Assembly (NCBI RefSeq): GCF_028769735.1
Contig: NC_088173.1
Span: 10,189,038-10,253,037 of the forward strand
Reading direction: 5' to 3'
Source of the DNA: Zonotrichia leucophrys gambelii
Taxonomy: Eukaryota; Chordata; Aves; Passeriformes; Passerellidae
Length of the DNA: 64,000 nucleotides
Shown: one piece after another, positions 12,517-25,235 of the stretch
Numbering within the stretch: the first letter of the stretch is position 1
Layout: each line of letters starts with the position of its first letter
Made by a program: the position numbers and the translations under genes
Notes under the pieces: model-generated
The model's input: only the letters and a program-made list of their open reading frames with translations
What the model was told of the DNA's origin: nothing
Databases searched by the model: none

Positions 12517-13647
12517 TGAAAAAGATGACAAGAGCTAATTGATAGATATAAAAAAACTAACTCAGCTTTACAGAAAATTAAATGCATGACTTCTGACAGT
12601 AGATTAAATAGAATAACCTGCCAGTTAAGTTCAGAACAGAATCACCCTGTTGGCCAATGCAAAGATTATGTCAAACTAAAGGGAAAATATTGGAAAAGAG
12701 GTTATTAGAAAATCTCTCCATCCCACACTCACTCCCCTAAGAAGAAAAATTGTGTAAGCATTCAAAATTTATTGAAACATTTTTGAAATTTGCGTATTAT
12801 GCCTGACAAATAAAAATGAGTAGATTTTGTACAAATTTGGTCTGGGTTTTTTTTCTGCTTGTTAATATTTAGGTGCATACACTGAATGTTTTAGTGTATA
12901 GCAGTTACATTGCTCTTGTTAGGAGCACAGTAAATCCAAATCATAGGAAATACATTTAACTACCTGTGGCTTCCCTGTAGTAAGCCCTTGTGATAGAATG
13001 AACCATTCATACATATATACAGCTTTGGCTTTTCAAGAAAGAGTCTACAGGACAGATGCAGATCTCCTAGATAATGTGAACAATTGAGTATAACACTGAA
13101 TGCTCTAAGGAAAAAGGATATAAATGCATGTTTTTTAGTATGGAATAAGAGTAACTACTTCTGACTAAAGGAGAATCATCTCTTACTAAGTCATATTTTC
13201 CCAACCAGCCTTTGTGTATAAAATCATTAGCAATTTCATTTGAACTGTACCGCTTTATTTTCAGTAAGCACTGCCTCCATAGAAGAGACAGCAGTTCTGA
13301 TACAAATTTCTGTAATAGAAAAGGTAAGAATTGAATTCCACCTTGGATAATAGCCCTGACATTTCTTTCATTTTTCTATGCTGTGAGAACTACATAATTT
13401 GTTCCAGTCAAAAGGGAAATTTGTTGCATGGAAATGGAAGAAATATCATTGCTCTTAAAAAAGAAGCCTCCGCTCAATTTCATTTGAAAGATCTTTGGGG
13501 CTGTACCAATGCCCCTGGTAACAATACAGAAGGAAATAACAGCATTTGATTGTGTTTTGGCATTAGCACAGCTGCCACCCTAGGCAGCCTGCTAAACCTG
13601 CTCCAGTCTGACAGCTGCAAAAACCATGGAGAACCCAGGCCCAGGGA

Positions 13648-14052
13648 TGTGGTACTGGCTTGTGAGGCAAGGTTTTTGGATGGGCAGGAGCAGAACAGAG
13701 ACTACAGGGGTGACTTCTGGGACAAGTTTCCTCTATGTCCAACTGAGTCAATGCCAGCCAGCTTCAAGATGGACCTGACACTGAACAAGGCCAAGCCCAT
13801 CAGCAATGGTGGTAGCACTTCTGGGATAACACACTTAATAAGGGAAAAAACCAAAACCAAACAACTTTGACAGCACTAGCAAGTGGAGAGAGGAGAAGGA
13901 CTTCCCCAGAGGAAGGAACAACAGAGACAATTGACTGCAATCCCCATTCCCATCTTTCTTTTGTTCTATATTGTCTCCCTGTCCAGCCCAGGAGTGGACT
14001 CTTACAATGGCTTTGGTGGGCACCTGGCATCCAGCCAGGGTCACCTACCACA
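13648..14052 (+). repeat. ERV LTR, about 405 bp, plus strand
   Basis: The element begins TGTGGTA and ends TACCACA, a perfect 7-base inverted terminus of the TG...CA kind typical of LTRs. Inside are GACAAGTTTCCTCTATGTCC and CCAAGATGGACC-like motifs that I recognise from a passerine ERV LTR family, a weak TATA-like ACTTAATAAGGG (near 13828), and a U5 end GGCTTTGGTGGGCACCTGG. No matching duplication flanks it (AGGGA before, GTGAG after). It is therefore either a 3' LTR whose internal part lay to the left, or a solo LTR with a decayed duplication. Its U5 end is related to the LTR tail at 11044-11216, on the same strand. The 106-codon plus-strand frame across its left edge is not a gene. Confidence 0.75.
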
Positions 14053-17000
14053 GTGAGATAATTAATAGAGCACGAGGCTAGCTTCAGAGACTACTCCTTC
14101 AAAGCAGCACCTTCCTCTTTTTCTGATCATTGTTTTGCTAATATATGGATTTTATCAGCACCCCAACAGATTATCATGGCAGACCCGAGAGGATACAACA
14201 GAAAATGTGATTTTGGAAACAGAAAATGAGAGAGAACAAGTGGTATTTCTAGCATTTTCTTTTCATACCATACATTAGTCAGGTCACTTCACTTTCAATT
14301 GCTGTGGTAGCAGTGCAATTTTTATTTAAAAATAATTAAATCAGAAGATAGAAGCGACCAGAATCCTGAAGACTAAAATCGTACCAAAGAGCACAATGAA
14401 AACCTAGGGGAAGAAGCCATTGTATCTTCATGAGGCAAACACCTTGTTTTTCCTACACGTTTAGAGAACTGCTGCTAAGTCAGACAGATATAGGAAGAGG
14501 TATGTTGTCCATTGTGGAGAATGGCAAACAACAACTGCTTCTTTGTTAACTTTCAACTGATTAACCAAGTGGTTGTTGCATTTGCTGGACAGCTGTGCAG
14601 CAGTTATCAGTGCACTTACAGAGAGTTAGCAGGGAACAAAATAACCTGGTCAAACACAAGCTCATCTTCTTCACTTGTTTGGGGGTGGGTTTTTAGTAAC
14701 CACCCACAGTATCAAACTAATGTATTGGCCTTTTCAAACAAGTACAAAGTCAAATTACAAATGCACGCAGATTTCCAGAGAAGTGTCAAGAATGTTATTT
14801 CAACCCATATAAGAAGAAAAAGGAACATTCAAGCACTGCAAAATAATAACTACAAATAGAAAACAGAGAAAAGCCTGTTAGTATAATATCACAGAAAATT
14901 CTATACTATTTTTTCCTTTTTCCCTTCCCACTAAAAGGAACTCTTTCTACCATGATAAGAATATATTTCCATGAAATTGGTACATTCCCTCCTAAGGCAA
15001 ATTCACAAATATTATTTTTGCCAGACCCTGACCAGCATACATAAGTCTGTTAATATAATTTTTATCTTGCAAAAAACTAAGGAGGCTGTGCTTGATAGAA
15101 AGGTATGAGTTCTGCAGATACATCAGCACATGTTCTGTTATGATATGGTTATTTGCAATAACATTCCCATCAGATTGATTTATGCCAGGAAATTGAAGAT
15201 ATTTTTGTCCCATCTTAAGGCACAACTACAGAGGATTTTCAAAATGTCTCTAGGTAACAATCTGAGAAGATCAGTGCTGTAGAAGAAATGCACCATAACA
15301 TCTTGCTGTCAGCTTGCAACTAACTCAGAACTTCTTGGTTCAATAAATACATGGAAAATAAGAAGTTGATATTTATGAGTAAAAGCAAGAGTCTCATCTT
15401 CGATTTTCACTCCATTGCTCTTTAAAACTACAAGCAGAACTAATATATTCAGGAGTCCAGGAGGATGGAACCATCGTACATTGAGTGTTCCTTTTGCACC
15501 TTGTTCCAGCTCACAGGAATCAAGAACTGGGCTATGAGGACAGGCACTATGGTGAGAGTCCCTGTCTGGACAGCTTGGAATGGAAGGGAGGTCTGACAAG
15601 AGATCACACTAGAGTCTTCAAATACAGAGAAACCTACTAGGAGAAACCAAACCTTGTCAATGCTCGACCGTAAAAGAAAGGGATCATGTTTGAACTTAGA
15701 TTAGGCATTAGGGAAATATGTTTAAAGAAGAGATAAAGAACTAAGAGGATAGATTGCACAGGTGCATTGTGGAATCTCTATCTTTGCAGGGTTTGTCTTT
15801 GGTTGATTTTTGGTGTTCTGTTTCTCTAAATAAAGGGTAGCTATCTCAGAAAAATACAAAGCCAGCCCTTATTTGGGCAGGTGTTCAAATACAAAATATT
15901 ATTAAATTCCTTGTCTGATTTTCAAATGCTCAACTTTCGTCTCTAAATCTACATATCCAGTTACTTTGTCAGCGTTGAATATTTGAAATACATAGTAACA
16001 GCAAAAGAGCAAGTTCATAGCAAGAGCTTAGCGGTGCTTCACTGAATTTTTAGAACTAAAAATTCTAACTAAAAAAGTACTGTTTGTCACTGTTTAATGG
16101 CATTAATTACTCCTCTGAACACACACAGTATTGTGCAACTCTATGAAATGGTGTTAATCTCTTTGGAAAAGGCCCCAGGATGAAGCTCTGTTTCCTTCTT
16201 TCTGACAAAGCTGACAAGGAACAGAATAATTGCATTCAACTTAATACAGAGATAGAAGATAAATGTAATCTAACTTTGGTTTTGCCCATCCCTAGCTAAG
16301 GTGGGGAGGCAAAGGTTACATACTTTGTCTGTAACCAGAGATGATCTCACTTTAAAAGGGATTGTCAGATTTCCCGTCACAGAAATATCCAGGAGTGCAG
16401 TACATCATCAGAACTGCAGGCAACAGAGGATTCACAGCTCAGGAAAGACTAAGTACTATTTTTAGAAGTGCCAAGAATTTCAGAGCAGAGAACACAATTC
16501 AAACAAGAACTGAACCTCATCTGCTAGCAACAGACATCGAATAGGAAAGCTTAAAGATTTTTTCTTGGCAAGCAGCCAGAAAAATTTCTTAAGCAATTTG
16601 TTTCTAAATTCATAGCTGTGGTATATGCATTTTTTTCTGGATTTTTAAAATACTTTTTGCAAAGATGCAAAGCAAGCAAACCAAAGTATTTTATGTAGCA
16701 ATTTTTATGGGCTTCAGAATTATAATAGATGGAAATAACTTTTGTCTAGCTGTCTCTGTCAGAATCTGACAACATTGTCTTCTGCTGTATTTTTTTAACA
16801 GGGTTGTATATATTTTCTTCTAAACTGTTGTGGCTGTATCATCAGCCCTAGGAAACACCTATAATTTGTGCTGACTTTATTTGCATCAGTGGATATTTTG
16901 TACCTATGGAAATCATCCTGCTCCCAATTTAAATAAAGGATAACAAGTGAATTATCTTCTCTGCAGATTCATTGATTAAATATCCCTATATAAGGCTAAC

Positions 17001-20000
17001 TTGGTCAAAAGCAAAAGCTCTGACATTGGTAAATGTGGCATACTTTCCTCTTTGTGAGATATGGCTTCACTTCAACAGAAAATTAGATAAATTTAGAATT
17101 TTCTATTTTCTTGACAATGCCCTTTAAATCCTGCTGAGCAAAACCAGTTGCCTGCTTGAATATTTTTAATGGATTTAAGATATCTCAGGCAGACAGTTCT
17201 GTTTCACAGGGAGTTTCAGACTGCATCATTCCAAACAGAAAGCAAGACCACGCTGTGAGAAGAAATAAAAAAAGTTAGAGTCAGCATGCTCTTTCCTTTG
17301 GTAATTCAATTAATAATTTTTTTTTTAAATTCTGTTATCATGTTGGGTAGAAGCTGCAGTAAGTGAAATTAATTTAATACATCACTGTTTTAAATGCTAT
17401 TGTTTCTTACTAAGATTCTAGTGCTTACTGTCTAGCTGTGGAGTAAACTCATACTTGCTAAAACCATTCAGCAGATTTGCCATGGTGATGGCAATGAAAG
17501 TACTTCAGTGATGTTTAAGGCACTTTCTTTTCAAATTCTTTATTTTACCAAAATCTCTGCAAGGTGAAACCGAGCACCAATATAACATCAAAAAGGAAAC
17601 TTGAACTAGAAAAACAAGTGAATGCAGTGGGAAAAGAAAAAGAATATTTATAATTCCTGTGTAAAAAATTTGCACATGGATTTAGAATTTACAATGATAG
17701 GGATTTGAATATATATTTCTGTATTGAAAGAGTAAAATTAATTTAAATAATAGAAATTTGTTTAGAAACAGTCAAAACTCCATTCCTAACCTTTTTAAGA
17801 ATAAAGTGTAAAATGCAAGAGCAAACAGTTTTTACAATGAAAACTTGCTCCTCCATGGTTTGTTATTTTAATACTTTAATCATACATAGATAGCAAAAAA
17901 ATTAGACAAACCAACTCTCACTTTTTGTTAGCCTCCTCAGAAACTAGGACCATGGCAGAAGCTTTTATCATGGCAGTTTAACCCAATTTGCACACACAGT
18001 TCTGAAGTTCATGGTCTTAAATTTCCTTACTTTTAAACTCATATTGTTTTAGCTGATATCTCTATAAACACTTGACACAGTAAGTAGTGAGAAATGGAAA
18101 ATAAAAGTAAGAGAAGAACTGAGTATTTTGTTGCTAAAAATACCCACAAAACACCATCAGTCTTCACTTTAAGTAGGAACCTGTTCAATTGCTTCACATC
18201 TTCATTTTAACTCATGGGACAAATTTATCCACTATGAGCTTTTCAAACACAAATGATAATGAAAATCAGTTTTAAAACTTGTGATGACCACAAAAAAAAA
18301 AAAAAAAAAAGGTGGCAGAAGAGTAGCTCTTTCCCTTTACAGCTTTATTTTGTTGCAAAATTTTTTTAAAGTGGGGGGCTAATTTAATTTTTGATTGGTA
18401 GACATTTTTTTTCCTTTTTTTAAACAGAGTGTTTTACTTATTTTCTATTTGAAATATTTTGCAATGTGAAAGCTGTTTGGTATAATCATCAATTGTTACT
18501 GAGATAGGAACTAGGAGAAAACTTGTCCTGTGCATTCCAATTCTTAATCAAAATAGAAACGTTCAGATTCAATGGTTTGGTGGGTGGTGTTTTTTATATT
18601 TAATTATTTTGAACTCAGACTAAAAAGCAGATAAATCCAGCTTCACCATCTGTAAATCTAAACAGCAATACCCACCACAGGAATGTCAGAAGTTATTCAA
18701 TCCTGGTGGGATATCTGGGCTGCTCAGGCATTTGCAATTATACAAACTAAAATACAGTGAAAACAATCTGAATTTAGGATTCACAAGTTTGCACAAAGCA
18801 TTTTGATTCACTGTAAACTGTGTCAGCTGCAAGATCAAGCTTCCAGCAGGAATGAAAAGAAAACAAGAAAAGCTCTATCCTGAGCAAAAGGATATACTAT
18901 AAAAAGAGACTGTTAAGGAAAGCTAAGGAAAAAAAAAATCTAGGAAAATGACATACATTGTGAGAAAAGTTGGGCTGGAGGTGGTAAATGAAGTCTACGT
19001 ACAAAAAGGCATTATTTTGCTGAACTAGGACAAGTTAGGAAGGAAAAAATTCCTCTTGTTTAAAATTGTATTACTAGGCTTTATTTCTACTAACCTATTA
19101 GATATACTTTGAGCAAAGGCTGAAATATTACAAAAAGTACTGACAGCATAATTGAGACTTTAAGAACCAACATCATCCTGATTAACATATTGCATGGAGG
19201 TATTTAAATCCGTACAGAAAGAGATCCAAATTGTGTGGGGCTGAAATACAAATTTCCATGGCTACAATGAAAAAAAAATTAAATTACTAAAAATGAAATT
19301 CATAAACTCCATAGAGAAAACTGGAGACTGAAACTGTACACATATTACATCAGCTAAGAATAGGACAGTTAAAAGTATTGTTCTTCACTAATGAGATATT
19401 TATCTTCAGGAAAATGTTGCTACTTCTCCATTTTTGTCACTGCAATTTTCACAGCCATTTATGAAGGAAAATAGAGAACCATAAGTACGCATACCTTTAA
19501 AATTGACAGTGTCATACTCCAAAAAACCCCAGAAGTATTTCTTACAACATACTAGTATCTATCTCTAGCTATAGAATTATAAAAATCCTACTTAACCAAT
19601 TTCTGCTGTGAAGTAGTCCTAAAGGAAAAGCTTTACAAAAATGCTTGCAATAGAAGGTTTATCTATGGGGATATATTACTAAATTTTCAAGTCCTTAAAA
19701 GCTTTTGCCAGAACAACCACTGAATGAGGTATTATACTGCACTAGAAAAATGCCTGAACTGAGTACTTAGAAAACATTTCTGAGTGAAAAACGGAAAAAA
19801 TCAGACAAAAAGTGTTAAATGAAAACTAAATCTTTGTGTGACCACATGTACACAACTCCTCTATTCTTCTTTCTAGTCATCTTTGCTGCAGTGTCAGCCA
19901 AACATGTTCTCTATTTCTCTGCAAACAGTTCCCAATATTTCACAATTTAACTTTTTTTTTCCTACCAGTGCAAATCCCATAGAAATATATATTTATCAGA

Positions 20001-20600
20001 TGAAATTGTAACACATACAAGTGTAAAAAAGGTTTGCATATAGGTAAATAATACCTTGTTTAAAGTATATACATATACTACACTTTCAGTTTTATAAACA
20101 AATAAACCTCTTCCAAGACCTATACATGGCTATCATTCAACTTTTCTGCACTGTTGTGCTTGCCACAGAGAGCATACAGAAGGAAAGCAACTATTCAATA
20201 TTGCAGCACAGGTGTGAGGAGGCAAGAAACAGAACGTAATATAAACTTTCCAAAGGTCAGACCTGTAGGTGTTACAGCCCTTAGGAGAATATCTGTCTCT
20301 ACCCCCAAAAGTAGCAACGCTGGTGTACAGAGCTGGGTTAGAGAGAAGGAACAGACCAGAAAGAAAACTGATGCAAGTCAGACAGTAAAATGACCTTGTT
20401 GAAAAGTAAAAGAGAAAGGCAGCTAGAGCTGCTGAAAAAAGGATGGGAAAGACAGAAGCATGAGAGGTAAAACTTGTAAGAAACACTGAAAGCATCCAAG
20501 ACTGCATGGGCTGCCTGACTGCTACAAGCCTTCAATTCTGAGCTGCCATGATCTGGAAGGAGTGCTACAAACATGTTAGCCCATATTCTACAAACAGACT
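14053..20600. other. AT-rich repeat-poor DNA, no gene seen
   Basis: I saw no recognisable transposable element, RNA gene or exon. Open frames reach 115-124 codons (14512-14859 plus, 20133-20507 minus) but resemble nothing I know. There is a slightly GC-richer patch at about 15450-15600. An A19 run is listed separately. Confidence 0.55.
18292..18310. repeat. A19 homopolymer
   Basis: Nineteen consecutive A. No retroposed sequence or target duplication could be recognised beside it, so I treat it as a simple repeat and not as the tail of a processed copy. Confidence 0.85.
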
Positions 20601-22093
20601 CTTTTTATAGTATAATGAAATTTCATGGTCTGAAGACCATGAAAGATTGGATTGATTCAAGATCATCTGCAGATACAGTAGTACAAGCTGGTGGCTGAGT
20701 AACTCCAACTCAAGCAAATTAGAAGAGTTTAAGGAATAAACAGTATGTCACTTAAATACTTGAGTTTCCACATTTCTATATTATAATTTCATACAGAAGT
20801 TCACCATTATTAACTATTTGTTAGTTTAAATTAAAAACATTCTCTGATAAGTTTGGTATTTGAACCAGTAGTTATTAAGCTGAATTGCAGATCTGTCTTA
20901 GCAGTTGATCTTCCTTGATTGGACTGTCAGAATGTCTATCAGATCCATTAGTTAAGAGATGTGCTGGTTTATTCCAGAGTGACAGCAGAAAAAATTAGCC
21001 AATCAAGAATGCTACCAAGCAAATCTTGCTTCTTCCAAATCATCATTTATCAGCTTGACGGGAAAAGCAAAAAGATGCATAGGCAAACTAGAACACAAGA
21101 TCACTTAGAAACTGTTTGCAATGTTGCTGTTTGGAGGTACTGGTTATCATCCACTTTCACAAGCTATTGACTTCCCTAATCTGACTTTCTCTGTGGTGTC
21201 ATGCTTATTGTCACTAGAATCTTAATTACTCTAACTTGCTGCCTGCCTCCACGCCCCCACTGTGTCTTGTGAGTGTTTGTTGCAGAGAATCAGAGAAATA
21301 CCACGGTCTAGCCACTCATTGTAGACCTATGTGACCACAATTTTGATGCCATGGCAATTTTGCTATGTGCCAACACTCAATTTTGATCATTGTGATTTCA
21401 TCCCAAAAAACATGCTCTATTTTGGTTTATGAGACTTAGCTCTGAGACTACTTAAGAAAGCAGGTTTTTGTGCATCACCACAAAATCACTGACATAATGC
21501 GCTGCTGATAAGGATTAATTAAACTTTTCTACCTCAAGACAAAAGTTTGAGGCTAACCACTGCATGAGGTTTTATATTTTCTTCTTCTGTAACTCATTAC
21601 CTTTATCACTAAGAGTACTGAAAACATTATTTTTTATCTTTAAGGACTGACAGCTTTACCATAAATAGTGACAGCTGGTGACAGCTGAAGTAAGTGATCT
21701 AGTAAAATCAGTTGCATCTGTGTCAGAATGAGCACTTGTAACTAATATACACTATCTCAGGGCAAGAGATGAAAGATGAAAAATGAAAGGAATATATATA
21801 AAGAAAAATACAAGAAATTATCTTTGGGAAACAAAGAAATAAATAAAAAATGTAGTTCTTCTGTATCAGAATTCTCTGCACAGAATGACTGCTGTTTTTT
21901 TCCCTTTCTAGCTGGAAATCAAGTCAATGACACTAGTTATAATTTTTTTTTAGTGCTGATATTAGCCACCTAAGATGAGGTTAACACATTTTTCTAGAAA
22001 TACTCTTCAACATTTTCTCATTCTGATCTTATATTAATATAGTGTTAAAAGCACAAGTATTCTTTTATCCAAGATTCCTCAGTGCATGAGTAG

Positions 22094-22109
22094 ATTATTA
22101 TTATTATTA
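22094..22109. repeat. TTA trinucleotide run
   Basis: Five TTA units, a simple repeat. Confidence 0.8.
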
Positions 22110-22358
22110 AGACATTCGAATACAAAGTTTGACTTCTGTTGGAGTGTCAAGATGTTTTTCCAGAAAAATAAAAATTATGATATACATATAACACATTGTT
22201 TTGCTTTCTAAACAAACCTGGTTTTGCTAGGTTCATCTTATAAGAAGCTTTAATTCCTAATATTTTAACTTAAACAAATATAAAACCCACCAGTAGTACC
22301 CATCTGTTTTCTAAGACAGAAATATTTAAACACAATACGCATATGGGTTCTCAAGATT

Positions 22359-22409
22359 AAGCAACAGGAATAAGTTGCTTCAGCAACAAGAATAAGTTGC
22401 TTAAGCAAC
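22359..22409. repeat. Tandem repeat of a small hairpin
   Basis: A 22-base unit with complementary arms AAGCAAC and GTTGCTT around an AGGAATAA loop is followed one base later by a second copy (AGCAAC, loop AAGAATAA, GTTGCTT) and then a third left arm (AAGCAAC). The period is about 23 bases. Each unit can fold as a 6-7 bp stem, and the arms can also pair between units. A slippage or snap-back origin seems likely; no function is evident. Confidence 0.8.
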
Positions 22410-25220
22410 AGACAGCAAGTCCAAGCTCTCCCCAGATGTTCTTGGTGTGTCAGCCAGGCACTACAAAAACAGCAGAGAGACCCTGATTGAATTGACTTTA
22501 AGGAACCTTCATCACTACATACAATTCTTTCTGTATGTGCTGTATAGGCTTAGGTAACAACCACAAAAAGCCACTAGATTCAGTTTACTTCAGCTGCCAT
22601 AATCTAGTCACATTATGCAAAAAAACTTTAAAAAAAAAGCAAAAATCACCATAAATTAAAACACAGAAATCTCTGACAACTTTCTTTCCACACCTGTATT
22701 TTTCCAAACTCATATGTCTTAAAATATACCCTGAGAAACAGCAAGCCAGCTGGAGAAACTACATAAAATCCAAGAAAAACTTGACAGCTTCTTGCTTTGT
22801 TTCTTGAAATCAAGGGACATCAAAAGGAAAAGGAAGAGTCAAAGTGCAGCATTTGTGTTTCCTAAGCATGGTGCACATCCTAATACTCAGGTAAAAAAAA
22901 CAACAGTATCTACTACAGCCAGTGAAGAGACAAGAGACATGAAATAAAAATTAACAATAAGGTAATGGCTTCACAGAAACACACCATATTTTTCTGATTT
23001 CTAAAACATCATCTTGGAGTTCAGCTGTTTTTCAGATTAGCAGAAAGCAGGAGAACTTGCTTGCTTCATTTTCCAGCTATCATCTTAGAATTACAGCAAA
23101 TGCAACAGCCAAGAAACAGCCAGCCCACAGCAGAGGGATTTATCTTTGGGGTACAATTCTTGCTAATAGGTGTGACTTCACTGAGATAACCAAGAAACAA
23201 CAACTGCTTTTTGCATAAGTAGTTAACTTCCCTCACTCTGCAAGTCCCTTTACAAATGGCCATTATCAGGTTTTCAATTTCCTTCATCATCAATAGGTGA
23301 CAATTAGAGTTAGGGGGTCTTGGTAGTTTAGAAGCAAAGTTAAATACACAGACAAGCACCTTAAGCACAGAAAGGTGAGAGCATAAAACACCTGGTAGCT
23401 TGTAGCAGACCACAGTCTGTTTGGATTGAAGCCTAGAACTAATCCTAAATACAATAAAATTTCCTACTAGAAGCAATTTCACTTGAAAATATCATGTATG
23501 TTACATTATAACTAGTCATATTCTTGTCTTTGTAGTTAACATCTGTGATTAGAACTATTTGGATTTCAATGAGTTTTTCCTAGTAGCAAATGAGAATGGG
23601 TCTGTGTTTGAACATACAAAAGGGGGCCACCCAATTTCCAAAAACTGATGAGCAATACTCCACACTTCTGGTTCTCTGGTTTCATGGTCAGGATTAAAAG
23701 CAGGTAAATAGTGTGAAAGATATAATCTATTTTTACAGAACATTCTGGTTTTATCTTTTCTTTTTTACTCTAGAGAAACAATTGTTAAGTTAAAGACTGC
23801 TATCTCAGAAAGCTATGTTTTCTCCAGATTACTCATTTTCTTGCCAAGTACCATTTTCTCTGCTCTCCCAAAGTACAAAAACTTGATCTGCAGAGATACA
23901 CTAGCTCTATTTCAGTGCACATATCCCAAGAAATTGTGTATATCCTGGATACAGAGGTCTTGAAAGATGAATCAGAGGTAAAAGCAGAATTCCAAATACT
24001 TGAGTAGAGCAGACTCTCCCTTCACTCAATCTACAAAACTACGCATGTCCAAAAACTGTGTTAGTCCATTTGACTTCTTTATGTCCTGCAAGGTCTAATC
24101 ACATAATTTCCTCCCAAGTAAAGGATGTTTACAGCACTCTTTATAAAAAATACATAAACATGTTGTACCGTTTAAAGAATGCATATAAATCTACTCAGTA
24201 ACATCCCAGAAACACACATTTTGCTTAATGCTGCCAGTTTGATGTGACTTTCTAATATTTACATCTGTATTTACTAAACTGTTGTATCTATAGGCTTGTT
24301 TTTCTATGTCTCCTTTTACCAGTGAGCTTGTCACTACAAAATGAAACCAAGCTAAAGAAAAACACTTCAGTCCTCTTAATCTTTTTCCAGCTTTAATTCA
24401 AATAGAACTCTGCTTGGCTTCAATCTTTTGGGAACTTGCTAAGCTAGAGATAAGCAGATCCTCACCAGGGAACACCATTGAAATTAAAAGGCATGTAGTC
24501 CTTCAACATATTCCCCTTTAGCAGAATAAACCAAGACTATTAGTTTTGTGTATGATCCCATGCAATGTTATCATTAAAACAGTTGTTTTCATATTTTAAA
24601 ATTGTAAAGAAAATATTGTGCTTTAGAGCCTAATTGATATTTTCATCTGAAAACAAGTCAGCCAAAATTGATGGCTTATTGAGAACAAACAAATCTAAAA
24701 ATTCAATTTTCAGGATATTTCAGGAGTGATTCCTATATGAAATTTAGATGGATGAACACAAGCAGACAGAACAGTGTCAGCAATCCAGTCTTCTGTAAAT
24801 TCAGCAAGAGAAACTAGTTTAACCGGTACATGCCAACTCAACCTCCAGTGAACTCTACTCATTCCCTTCCTACCATGAATTTGATTAGTTAAGTTATTCA
24901 ATTGCAATCACTTAATGTTTACAAAACCAAAAGATATGCTGTACTTGAAATTCACCATGAAAAATGCAAAAAGAGACAAGATCTGTGGAGCATTTGTAAA
25001 TCTTAATTATATAACTCTATAATGCATATCTTTGGCTAGAGAAATCTCTTGGAATGAAGACTCTCCCTATTTATTCTAAGGAAACATAGACTACTATATA
25101 ATTTCTCAAAAGAATTCTTTTAGTCATACAGGTAATTACTATGGAGTTTTCAAAAGAGATCTTTTGTTGCCCAGTACTAAAATGTAAAACTGATAATGAC
25201 TGGTTACAGTTTCACTTACT

Positions 25221-25235
25221 AAAAAAAAAAAAAAA
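25221..25235. repeat. A15 homopolymer
   Basis: Fifteen consecutive A in otherwise plain sequence; no retroposed body recognised. Confidence 0.8.

Larger units (their letters stand above)
11217..13647. other. AT-rich DNA between two LTR pieces, no gene seen
   Basis: It holds a 133-codon minus-strand open frame (11428-11829) that I do not recognise and consider chance. A TA/CA microsatellite and a short GATA run lie near 12.4-12.5 kb. The last 80-100 bases (about 13560-13647) are GC-richer and end in purine-rich sequence just before the LTR at 13648. This could be the last scrap of ERV internal sequence with its polypurine tract, but it is too short and worn to be sure. Confidence 0.5.

Noticed and set aside
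18292..18310. A-run as the tail of a processed pseudogene or LINE copy
   Set aside because: No recognisable transcript-like body or target duplication adjoins it; bird CR1 elements also do not end in poly-A.
22359..22409. CRISPR-like repeat array
   Set aside because: Only two and a half units with one-base spacing, no spacers, and vertebrate context.
23066..23482. 138-codon minus-strand frame as a gene
   Set aside because: No recognisable domain, no exon context, and a frame of this length is about what chance allows in this amount of sequence.
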